A stretch of DNA of 64,000 bases from Bacteroidaceae bacterium (GTDB lineage: Bacteria > Bacteroidota > Bacteroidia > Bacteroidales > Bacteroidaceae). Location of the stretch: contig JAFXGV010000073.1 in assembly GCA_017536765.1 (NCBI GenBank), forward strand, positions 1 to 64,000, given 5' to 3'. This document shows, piece by piece, positions 8,749-20,700 of the stretch. Numbering within the stretch: position 1 is the stretch's first letter; the number at the start of each line of letters is the position of its first letter. A program made the position numbers and the translations under genes. The notes under the pieces were generated by a model. That model did not search any database. It was not told where the DNA came from and saw only the letters and a program-made list of their open reading frames with translations.

Positions 8749-11700
8749 ATGGATAAGATTATGATAAAACATAGGTTACTTTCATATATAGTATGTATGC
8801 TGTTGTGCGCAACCGGTTTGTTTGCGCAGGTATCGGTGACAGTGCAACGCAGGCAGAACCCATTGCCCGCGCAGGGTGGAGTATATATGAGCGATCCGGG
8901 CCGTTTCTTCAACATAGTGGTTACCAACAACAGCGCAAGCGAGTTCCTGCCCGTGCGCCTCGAAGCCCGCATAGAGGGCCCCATAGATAACGCGGTGGAT
9001 ATATGGCCCAACGGCGACTCGTACATTGCCACTGTGGCAAGCCGTTCTATGCCCATATACATACCTTTGCAACCGGGCCAGTCGCGTGTGCTCACACAAA
9101 CCGACCTCTACAATATGTTCCGCCAGTACGATGCCGGAACCGAAAGTTTCGGTGGCGGCTACCTGTACGATGCATTCCAAAATGGTAGTAACAGCGGCGT
9201 GTTCGGCCTTTTGCCCGAAGGACACTATGGTCTTAAGATTACTGCAAAAACCAACTATACCGATTTCAACGATCCGGGTGACTATCTGGGCGAGGGCATC
9301 TGCTTCTTCGATATCTGTTACACGGCCAACCCGCCTTCGTTCAACAACATAACATATATAAACGATGGTAATGCCGGCGTTTCGGGCTTTGAAGATAACG
9401 AGGGATACTACACAGCCTATTTCCCCACCTCGAACCCCCGTTTCTCGTGGACCGAGCCCACATTCAACTACAAGGGCCTCAGCGTTACACGCCAGTTCAT
9501 CTACGACTTTGTGCTCTACCAGCTTTCCGAGGAGCAGCACCCCTCCGATGCGGTGCTACACGGCGGTAACATAGCATACTCGCAGTATGGTCTTATGACA
9601 CCGCAGTGCATTGTACCATACAATATAGTTGCCAAGCTCAAGCGTTACAAGAACGTGAAATATGTGGCACAGGTTACAGCACGCCCCCTTGTGAACGACA
9701 CATCCAACCCTGCCTACACACAGGTGGGCAACGATGGCAAGAGCGAACTGCTTGTGTTGCTTATGGAGAACAGCAACGCAGGTGAGGATTTCGATATAGT
9801 GGTGGACAATCCTCAAACGGAACTGCCCATAAATGTAACGGTGGAGCCGAAATTCACCGAACTGCCATCGGCGCTCTATTCTTATTTTGAAAACCCCAGC
9901 GAACTCTTCAACGTAACGCTCGAAAACAGCAGCAGCGAAACCATCCCCGTGTGTGTGCTTATGCAGTACTACAAGGGCAACTGGGGTGTGACTGCAGCCC
10001 CCGACAAGCAGCACACAAACGAATATTTAGAACTCGGCCCCGGTGCCAAGGTCACCCTGTCGGCCGACGATTTCGACCGCTTGGCAGGTGGTTACGACAT
10101 AGACCGCGATGTAATAGCCTTCAAGGCCAAAACGGGCTTCGTAATAGGCAAGCCTACAAGCGACTATTTCCCCGAGTCGAACGACACGGCATTTGTGCGT
10201 GTGTGCCGTTACACAGGCGGCAAGCCGGTGCTGCGCGAAACCATAGTGGGCAAGGGACGTGTTCCGTTCCGCACGTCGGAAAATGTTATGAGCGGCGAAA
10301 TGTTCAGCGTCACACTCGAGCCCAAAATGCCCATTCTCCCCAATGAAGGCGCACACTACTTCACAAAACCATCGCGCTTGTTTACACTTAAAATAAAGAG
10401 CCTCTCGCCCAAAACACTGCGCATCTATCCCGGCTTGTTCTACTTTGTGGAAGATGAGGTCGTCTATTCGGGCGATTACTTCAAGGGCAAGCGTTTTGCC
10501 GACAACTACATAACCATAAAATCGGGCGAAACAAAAGCGTTCAGCGACGAGGAGTTCGACAAATTCTTTGGTGGTTTCGAGGAGTACCGCAAACAGCTTA
10601 AAGGCGGTGAAAAAGAGGTGCTTACCGATTTCTCCCTCATCGAACTTGCCGAAAGCCTTGAAAACGTGGCAAAGCTCTATATCTTTGACTACGAAAGGCT
10701 CAGTATGCTCGACCTCGAAAAGGACAAACTTTCGCAGGCACTGCTTATGGAATACTCCACATCGTTCACCACCTCGTCATCCGTGAAACTTGGCGATGTG
10801 GATGTGGTTATAAAACCCCGCGTAAACCCCTTCCCTTATAACGGCGATGTCTATATAAACAGCCCCGGCCGTCTTTTTGACATAGAGCTCAAGAACCTCA
10901 CAAACAAGGATTTGAAGTTGTGCCCCTGCATAACATATGCCGACAGGAGCATCGATGGCACGCTCTATTCCTACATACCCTCCAAGTGGTTCACATACCC
11001 CGAGTTTGTGCTCAAGGGTAATGAGAAAATGGTGCTCGACCGCGAAACACTGAACAAACTTTGCGGCGACACCATTGCAACACGTATAAACCACAGCACC
11101 GGCGAGAAGGAGAGCGGCTTCAAGGATTTCGACGAGATAATAACGCTCGACGATGCTAACCACCTGAAGTTTACCCTTATCAATGCCGACAGCCTCCGTA
11201 AAATACCGGCCGATGCTCCCAACAGGGCCGATAGGGTGCTGGCCGCCAGCCAGGCACTGGAATTCTGGGCCGACAAAAACGTTTCGCTCACCGACCTCGA
11301 CGTCTCCATAAAACTGAAGATGAACCCTATGCCCTACAACGCAAGGGCCTATTTCACCAAACCTGAACAACTGTTCGAGGTATCGTTGAGCAACACGGGC
11401 GACAGAACCATCGAGTTCGTTCCAATGATAATGTTCGAATTCAATGAAGATGAAAGAGCCACATATCTTGCCAACTCCTATAAGGAGAAGGATATGAAGC
11501 ACGTACTTGTGAAGCCCGGCGAAACCTTGAAACTCACCGACGAGCAGGTGAAGCTCTATTTTGCCTCCAAAGGCTTCACCAAAATCACAAGCGACCTGTT
11601 TGGAAAGATAACCGACAAAGCGGAATTCAGTGCCTTAGATGCCGACAGGGAGATAACCATAGATCCCGAAAAATATAATAAAATCACCTTCAAAGCCCTA

Positions 11701-14700
11701 AAACCGCTTATACACTATGCCGAACAGGGCAATTTGGCCGATTTCACCATAGGCGAGGGCTTTACAAGTTATCAGGTATCGGCCTTCACACGTCTCGACG
11801 ATGTGGCTGTAACCGTAACCCCCAAACTCGACCCTCTGCCTGCCCGTGGCGACATCTATTTCAACAGCCCGGCAGCCCTCTTCGAGGTGGAGCTGAAGAA
11901 CAACACCCCCAATACATACAAAGTGCTCCCCAGCATTATGTATCTGTTCGACGAGTTCGGTTCCTACTATGCCTCGGTGTTCAAAGAGGAGCGTTACGAC
12001 AAGGCGATAACGGTTGGTCCCAACGAGGTTAAGAAGCTCACCTCCAACGAGCTGAATGCCCTGTGCGGCAACCCCGACACCATAAAGTGCTTCGAGGCCC
12101 GTCTTGGCGGTGCATTCGTGGAAACACCCATTCCGGATATTAAAAAGGTTGTCAACTTGCAGTCGTTCAACCAGATAGAGGTTGTCGCCTTCAGTGCCGA
12201 CTCACTCAAGAATATTGCCGTCGAAGATAAAAACCGCAAGGTGCGTGCTATGCTTGGTGGCGGAAAGTCCGACTTCAATGCCAAGGATATGCACTTTTCC
12301 GAGGTGGTTGTAACCGTGGTGCCCAAGGCCGATGCCACCTTCAAACCCGAGCCCGACGAGTATTTCGAGAAACCGGGAGACCTTTTCGAAGTTACCCTGC
12401 TCAATGTTACAAGCAGTGAGCAGAAGGTGGGCCTGCGTCTCACATACAACGACCGCTATTTCATTAGCAAGCCCGACAGTGTGGTAACCATAAAGCCCGA
12501 TGAAAAACTCAAACTCACAGCCGCGCGATTGAACGACCTGTGCGGCCACGATATGTACAGCTACGGTGCCCCGCTGTACGAGGCCGACACGTTAGGTGTT
12601 GTGCTCGGGGAGAAGCCCGATCCGCTTGAAATAAAGATGAAGGAGGGCGACAACAAGGTAACAGCCCTTGTATGGCGCAAACTCATCGAGGACCAGGAAA
12701 AACCCACTGTATATAAAGTGGATAGTATCTCAAAATGCGACACCATTTTCCAGCCCGCCTTGCGCGATTTGTGGATAGGCGAGTACCGCCTCACCGTAAC
12801 CGAGGCCAAGGAGTTGCCCATCAAGGATAAGGAGCTCAAAGAGAAGGGGTACGACTGCTTCAAAGGTAAAGGACACGTACACACCACAATGATGAATGTT
12901 CCCGTGCGTGTAGCCGTGGAGTTCGACAGTATATACGTAGATGCATCCATAAAGCGAGTGGTGAAGAACGGTGTTAAATCTGTTACCGAGAAGAGCGCCC
13001 ACGTGCCGCTTGAATTATTTGAAGAGAATTTCGTGAAAGAGGTTGCCAAAACCGATTCAGCCGGTGCGCAGGCCAAGGTTGAGAAACTGCTCAATGAAGC
13101 AGGTGTCGGCGCCTTCTACAACTATGTGATAGGCAATGCAATGCAAACGCTTGCCAAGGTCGATTCCGCAGCGGTTGTGACGCTGCCGCTCGGCCTCACC
13201 GTACCTATGGACGAGGACCTGGAGTGCCCTGCAACCATTCAGCTGGCACAAATGGAATTTTTGCCCGAAAGTGCCAACCTCGACCTTATCGGCGAGTTTG
13301 TGCTCCCCGAATGCGAGGCCGTGGAGAGCGACATTCTCATATTCGCAGCCCGCAAGCTCACAACCTCGCCCGAAAGTTTCCTGCCGCAAAGCGGTTCATT
13401 GGGCCTTGTAAAGAGCTTTAAGGTTAAGGACCCCGATTCCGATTTCACATTCACGTTCAACGCACCCTCGAACCAGGACTACAGCAAGGCCTCTGACGGC
13501 TGCTTCATATCCTGGAAGGATGGCAAGTTCCACGAACTGTGCGCAAGCATAAGTATGAACCTGCCAAGCGACGAACTTTTGAAAGACGACGGTAAGGCGG
13601 CTCTCGACCCCAATGTTCACCCCGAAATTACCCTCACAGCCTTTATAGCCGATGCCGAGGACTGGTTTGCAACGGTTAAAATGGACCCCTTCCAGGTGGC
13701 AAGTGCACCGGGCTTTACATTCAGTGCAACGGGTGATTCGGTGGGTATTGTGCTCGACCGCTCAAAGAGAAGAACCCCCACAGGTATAAAGTTCCCCAAT
13801 AATTACAAATTCGATGGCAAACTCGGCTTGTCGGGCGACCCTGGAAAGAACGAAAAGGCATACAACGAGTGGAAGGGCTTCTATTTCGAGGAACTCAGCT
13901 GTAAGTTGCCACACTTTGTGGAGCTCGATTCCGTGGGCGATTCGCGCGTGAAGGTTGGTGTGAAGAACGTAATCTACGACGCATCGGGTTTCTCAATGGA
14001 CATTTCGGTGGACAGCCTTTTTACGTATGGCACGCCCAAGGTTGGTGGCTGGAAGATTACTCTCGACAATATCTACCTGAACATAAAACAGAACAGTTTC
14101 GGCAGCTCGGGCCTCAGTGGTAGAATAGAGGTTCCGCTCCTTTGCAAAAAAGACACCACCGAGAAGGCTCAAATAGGCTACACGGCTGCCATACAGTCTG
14201 TTGCACACGGTAAGAAAGATGGTCTTGCTGTGAATTTCCGTATACAGCAGCTCGACGACGAGGTGGAGCTCGACTTTATGTTGGCCAAAGTAAAGTTCAA
14301 CAAAGACAGCACATACTTCAATGTGGTCTATTGCGATACACTGCCCAAAGGCAAGCAAACGCTTGTTGAGCTATGTCTCGATGGTAAGGTAAGCATCACC
14401 TGTGCCGAAAAGATAGACTTCAAACTACCCGATATTCCGTTCAAGAATATGCGTATTGCCAACTTCGACCAAAGTTTGCTCACCGGCAAGAAGAACGATA
14501 AGAAAGACGACAAGAAAAAGAGCAGTGGCCAGGGCGTGGAAAGCCCCGATGGAAATACCAACTTCCACACGGGTAAGTGGGCATTGGCCGGCGACCCGGG
14601 TAGCGACGAAGGTACCTACTGGGGAATGCCGTTTGTGCTCGATAATATCTCTATGGAGGTGGGCGATGGTGGCGAAACCTTGGGCCTTGGCATAGAGGGT

Positions 14701-17700
14701 GGTGTCGTGGTTATGGGTAACAAGAAATTTGGTCTTGGTGCTACAGTGGGGCTCACAATATGGTCCGAAATAGATTGGGAAGAGACCACCATTAAGTACA
14801 AAGAGGTTGAGTTCAAGTCGATGCACGTCGAGGGCCAATTTGCAGGGATGGTTTCTGTGGTTGGCGACCTCGAGGTTTCCGACGAGGAAGAAAAATCGGG
14901 CTTCGATGCCGACCTCGATGTCAAGGTGAAGGGCCTCTTCGAGATAGACCTTGCAGGTGGATACTACAAGATGAAAAAGACCGAGGAAGACCTCAAACTC
15001 GATGAAGACGATGAAGCCGAGGACGAATATTACCGCGCGGGATATTTCCTTGCGAAGGCAGGCTTCGGCAGGGGATTGCCATTGGGCCCTGTGTCCCTGC
15101 AAAAGATTACGGGTGGTTTCTTCATAAACTACGCTGCCGCGGTGTCCGACGTGGATGGCGCCGACGATATGGTGGATGCACTTGAAAAGAGCCTTAAACC
15201 CAAATATAAGTCGTATGGCGGTATGTTTGGCGTGGGGCTTGCCGTAGGCGACGAAACGATTATAAATGGCGAGGCCACCCTGCTTGTTATGGTCGATATA
15301 CAGAAAGACGGCATAAGGGTGCCCGGTGTTGTGATGCAGGGCGAGGTACACGCTCTATGCGCATCGGCCGATGCCGATAGTGGTCTTGTGAACGGAAAGG
15401 TAACCATCATATATGAGGATACCACAACGCCCGATATAACCGAGGAGGAGAAGGCAGCGATGAGTGCAGGCGACCTCAAACAGAAACTGGAGGAGAAGAA
15501 AAATGAATATAAGATGTTCAAACTTTCGGTTACCGTAGATGCCGATATTGCCGCGATGTACAAGAAATTCACAGGCGAGGAGTATCAGGTGAAGGCTCCA
15601 ATATCCGACCTGCAGGCCCTCGACCAGAAGAGTGCCGACAGCGAGAACAAGGGCGAGCAGAAGAACCAGAGTTCGGCATCGGGCAAGCTCGAGAGCAAGG
15701 GCTATGTGAAGTCGGGCTGCGGAGCAAGCATAAGTCTTGAGTTCCAAATACGCAACTACCCGTCGCAGAACAAGACATTCTGGCACCTCTATGTGGGCGA
15801 GCCCGATGAGGCCAAGCGTTGCCGCATCACGTTCATAGACTTCGAGGTGGGCAAGGATTCACCCGTAGGCGTGTGGGCCAAGGTTTATGCCAATGCATAC
15901 CTATGCTTGGGTAACGAACTCCCGGGTAACGGCCAGCTGCCTGCAATCCCCGACAAGGTGCAGGAGGCGCTTGGTATGAAGGGTGCCGACGGCAAGGTTG
16001 ACTCCAGCCTCAAGAGCAAGCTCGATCTTGCACGTGAACAGACAATGAAGGGCGGCCCTGCCGGCGACATAAACGGCGGTATAATGGTGGGTGGTGCTCT
16101 TGGTGCCGAAATTGGTTGCAACGCCGTATTCTGCTATGCCAACGTGGAGGGTATGCTTGGTTTCGACCTCATACTCAAGCAGTACAAAGAGGGTGTCAGA
16201 TGTACCGACGGCTCGCGTGCCGGCGGCAAGAATGGTTTCTATGCAACAGGCCAGATATATGCAATGCTCAAGGGCGAGCTTGGCCTTATGATCGACTTGT
16301 GGATATTTAAAGGCAAGGTACCTTTGGTGGATATGACACTGGGTGCGCTGCTGCAAGGTGGTTTCCCCAATCCCACCTGGGTATATGGCCGTATGCGTGC
16401 CAAGGGTTCGGTGCTTGGCGGCCTCATAAAGTTCTCATCTACCATTGAGATGAAGGCCGGTAAGGTGTGCGTTCCCGAAATGGGCAACCCGCTCGATGAT
16501 ATAAAGATATTTGGCGATGTACAGCCCGGCGACGAGGATATCGAAAAGGGCTGGAGCGACAAATCTTTGGTATCTTGTTACGGAAAATCTACCTTCACCA
16601 CCAATATGAAGATAGACAAGGTACTTGCACTTGTAGATGAGGCTGCCACAATGGAGGAAAACGGAATGGACGGCGACGGTGGCAACGTAACACGTATGTA
16701 TGTGTTCCACCTCGACAACAACTTCGAAATGAATGAGTATGACGATAGTGACCCCACCGACGACGAGCGTAGCGCATACACAACATATATTACACACAGC
16801 AACCCCACATTCGATAAAGAGAATTATGAGCTGCGAACAGGCTCCTTCAAGCCCAACACTCTCTATCGCGTGAAACTGCGCGGTACCTGCAAGGAGATTG
16901 TTGATGGTAGTGAGGTCGATCCCATTTACAAGGATTCGCTCTCGGGCTACAAGGAGGAACACCGCGCGTTTGAAGACGTACGTTATCTCTATTTCCGCAC
17001 AGGCAAGCTCAGCGACAACATAAATGATGAGGTAGTTGGTTATCTGCCCAACATCACACCCTTTACACAGTCGCTCGACGATGTAACACAGCCCTCGTTT
17101 ATGGAGGCACACGTGCGCGACGACTATTGGCACAACCCCGACTACGAGTTTGTGGCAAGCATCAAGGAGTATGACGAGGCTACCGGCCGCTACCTTCTGC
17201 CCGATGCTCGTGCCGGCTTGCGCAAAGGACAGGTTTCGAAGTACGAGAATCTGTCCGTTATAGAGGTTGTGGAGCAGGGTATTGACGAAGATGGTAATGA
17301 GTTCAAATATGCTACGGTTACAATAGACAAGCCCGTTCCCGGCGAGTTCTTTGTAAAGGGCAAGAGATACCGCTTTGAGGTTCAGCGCGTGAATCGTGCA
17401 CAGCTCAATTCGTATATGGATATGATTGAGGAGAACTACAAGAGCATTATGGCAATGACCAAAGAGGATATCGACTCATACGAACAGCAACTTGCCGAAA
17501 TGGACGAGGCCATTGCCGAGGGCGATGCTAAAGCCGGCGATGCCACAACCAATCAAGCTATACGCGACCTATATAACTACTACAAGGAGGTGGGCGAAAT
17601 GTATGGCGAGAACGAGGCCGAGCAGCGCATAAAGGAGTACAAGGAGCAGTTGAAATCCAATGCACAGGGCTTTGCCGAGGTGGTATATACACAGGATTAC

Positions 17701-20700
17701 AAATACAACGGCTATAGTAACTTCCAAGAGTTCGTGCAAAAGGAGGAGTACGAGTGGAACACAACACCGCGGCTTGTCGACAAGTTCTGCGAGCCCAATT
17801 CAAAGAATACATCGGTGCTCTATTGCAAGGTGGATAATGTGGTGCTCAGGGGAAGCGATTCAAGAAACAACAACCCCTATTATGCACTCAACTACTGGCA
17901 CTCGATAGCTGCCATTGCCTACGAGGCCACTCCCGCTTACGACTTCTGCAAGAGAACGTGGAGGCAGAGTAACTTCGACGGCTCAAGGGGTGTAACCTTT
18001 GAACCGAAATACAACTGGTTGCGCAACGGTAATGCCAACGGTGCGTCAATGAGTTTCGAGGAGTATGAAAAACTCTTCAGCCCTGCCTACTGCAAACGCT
18101 GGTTCTCGTACGATGAAGGTGAAAGTCGTGCTCATGGTCCGCAACGAGTGATTGCCAATATATGGCATGCTATGGAGTCCGATGCGTATATAGCCGAGAA
18201 TTTCGAAAACGAGATAAAGGAAAAATATGAGTATTACGAGCACTTCAGGGACTTCAAGTTTACCGATGCTGCCGACAATGGTACAATGCTCAAGGGATAT
18301 GAGAAACCTTATAATCAGGGTGGTGGATGGTTATATTCCTCCCATTATGCAATGATGCCTGTATGGCAGATTGGCCTCATATATGCCGCCGACCACCCGG
18401 GCAAGTATGGCCTCAAACAAAGCAACTGCGGTCGTGCAGGAACAACAGCCTATAAGTATATGACTGGCGACTATTCGCTCTTCAAGGCAAGCTCGTTCCT
18501 CAACCGCATTCAGAGCATATCGGCCCGCGTGCGTTTCTGCGACGGCTACAACATTGCCACTGTGAGCGGCCGTGGCGGCAGCTACAATGCAAGCAACTAC
18601 GGTATGCGCCCATTGACAAGTTCAAAGCGTACGGTGCTCATAAAATCCGATTTCAATGGCCGTGGTAATTACGAATATGGTCAGGATGTGGCTGTGACGG
18701 CCGAGGAGTATGTACACATAGGTGACGAGGTGCTGCGTTACTATATCCTCAAGCACTACGATACCAACAAGGACGGCCGTATGCACATCAACGAGATGAA
18801 CGCCATAACCAACCTGAGCCTCGATTTCAGTGCCATCTATCTGCAGGATGGCCGCAAACGACGTGGGTATGAGGAATACAATAGCTACAAGTATATATAT
18901 ATAGAGTCGCTCGATGCATTGAAGAATATGCCTAATCTGGAAACCCTCACCTTGTCCGATAACAGTGGCCGCGAGCACAACACATTCAGGCAGAACAACA
19001 AGACATTGACTTTTGAGGGCAATCCTAAACTTAAGAAGGTTACTATGAGGCGCTGGTACGTGGAGACACTCGACTTCAAGTTCAACCCCAATCTCAAGAC
19101 ACTGCAAATAGATATGCGTGTGCGCGATAACACAACCGACGACGGCTATGCAGCCGTAGGTTGGAGCTCGACAAAGCACAAGGGTGTGAAAAACCTCTAT
19201 TTGGGCTCAAACGATGCTCTGCGCACACTCAGTGTGATTGATTGCGACCTTGCAGAACTTGACCTCAGCAACAACCCCAATATCGAGAGGCTCGACCTGC
19301 GTTTGAACCATCTCGCATCATTGGATATAAGTGCAGCCAATAAATTGCGTGAGGAGTACATAAAGGTAGGTTATCAGGTGCGCAACGGTGCAAGCCAGGC
19401 TATGCGCAATGTTATTGCCAGCAATGTTACCACATTGAACATTAGTTCTGCTCTTGCAAGAATAAACGATATGAACTCTCCCAACTACTATGTGACATTT
19501 GAGACAAAGAGAAGGGAGGAGAATGTTACAACTGACGACCTTGACAAGAACCTGAATGCCCACCTCACATCACTTGCCGAAAAGGCACAGATGAACTTCT
19601 ACGATTGGGCGGCAAAGCAGGTTGCTCTCGATGCCGAAGGCTTGGATATAAAATCAATCAAATATCTCGATTATTTTATGCCGGCACTTACGTCTTTGAA
19701 CGTGAATGACAATGCATTAAAGGAGCTCGACCTGAGCGGCTTCCCCAAACTTAGAAAGGTTTATGCCAATAATAACAATATACGTAGCATAAATATAAAC
19801 AGCAACAGCGACATCATTGAGTTGGAGGTGAGCAACAACGAACTGACGGAGTTGCCGTTGGATATTATGCCCAACCTGCTCTCTCTCAAGTGCGACAACA
19901 ACAGCATTGAGACTCTCTATCCCAATGTTTGTCCCAAGCTCATCAAGTTGCATTGTGCGGGCAATGCTCTCACAGAACTTGTGATGGACAGACTCACCTC
20001 TCTGCAAGAACTTGTGTGCAGCGACAACAACTTCACACAGGGCAATCTTGTAATGCCTGCCAACCTCGGTCGCTTGCAGGTGTTCGAGGCCAAGAGAGCA
20101 CTTGGCGATATTGCCGAGGTTGATTTGAAAGCGGCAACAGTAATAAAGAGAATAGATGTGTCGAGCAATGCATCGCTCAAGAGCCTGCTCTTCGCGGAGA
20201 ATGCAACCTCATTGCAATACCTCTATGCTGCCGATTGCGCTCTTAACTCAATAGGCCCCAAAGGCAGCCAATATTTCTATTTCCGTTGCAGTGGAGAAGG
20301 GGAGTCGCACTACCTGAATCTGCGCAGTCTGGTTGAGGTGAATATTGCACGTAACCCCGACATAAGAGCGTATGTTGCCTACAACACATCTGCGTTCCCC
20401 AACCTACGCTATATAGATGTGAGCGGTTGCAATGTGATGACTGTGAAACTGCTTGGCTCTTCAAACTGCAAACTCACAAGGCTTTGCGTGGGTGTTCCCC
20501 AGCGTACATCCGGTGTCAAGGTGCTTGTGTGGGCTGTAAATGACCGCAACTGGTTCAGTAGATGGCCCGAATGGAGCGAGTACCCCGAAAACAGACACAC
20601 CACCCGTATGGAATATGGCAGCAATCGCGATAACCTCGAAAAATATGATGAAGGGGTGGATTTTGAATTGGAGGTTATCACAACCAACGACAAGAAACTG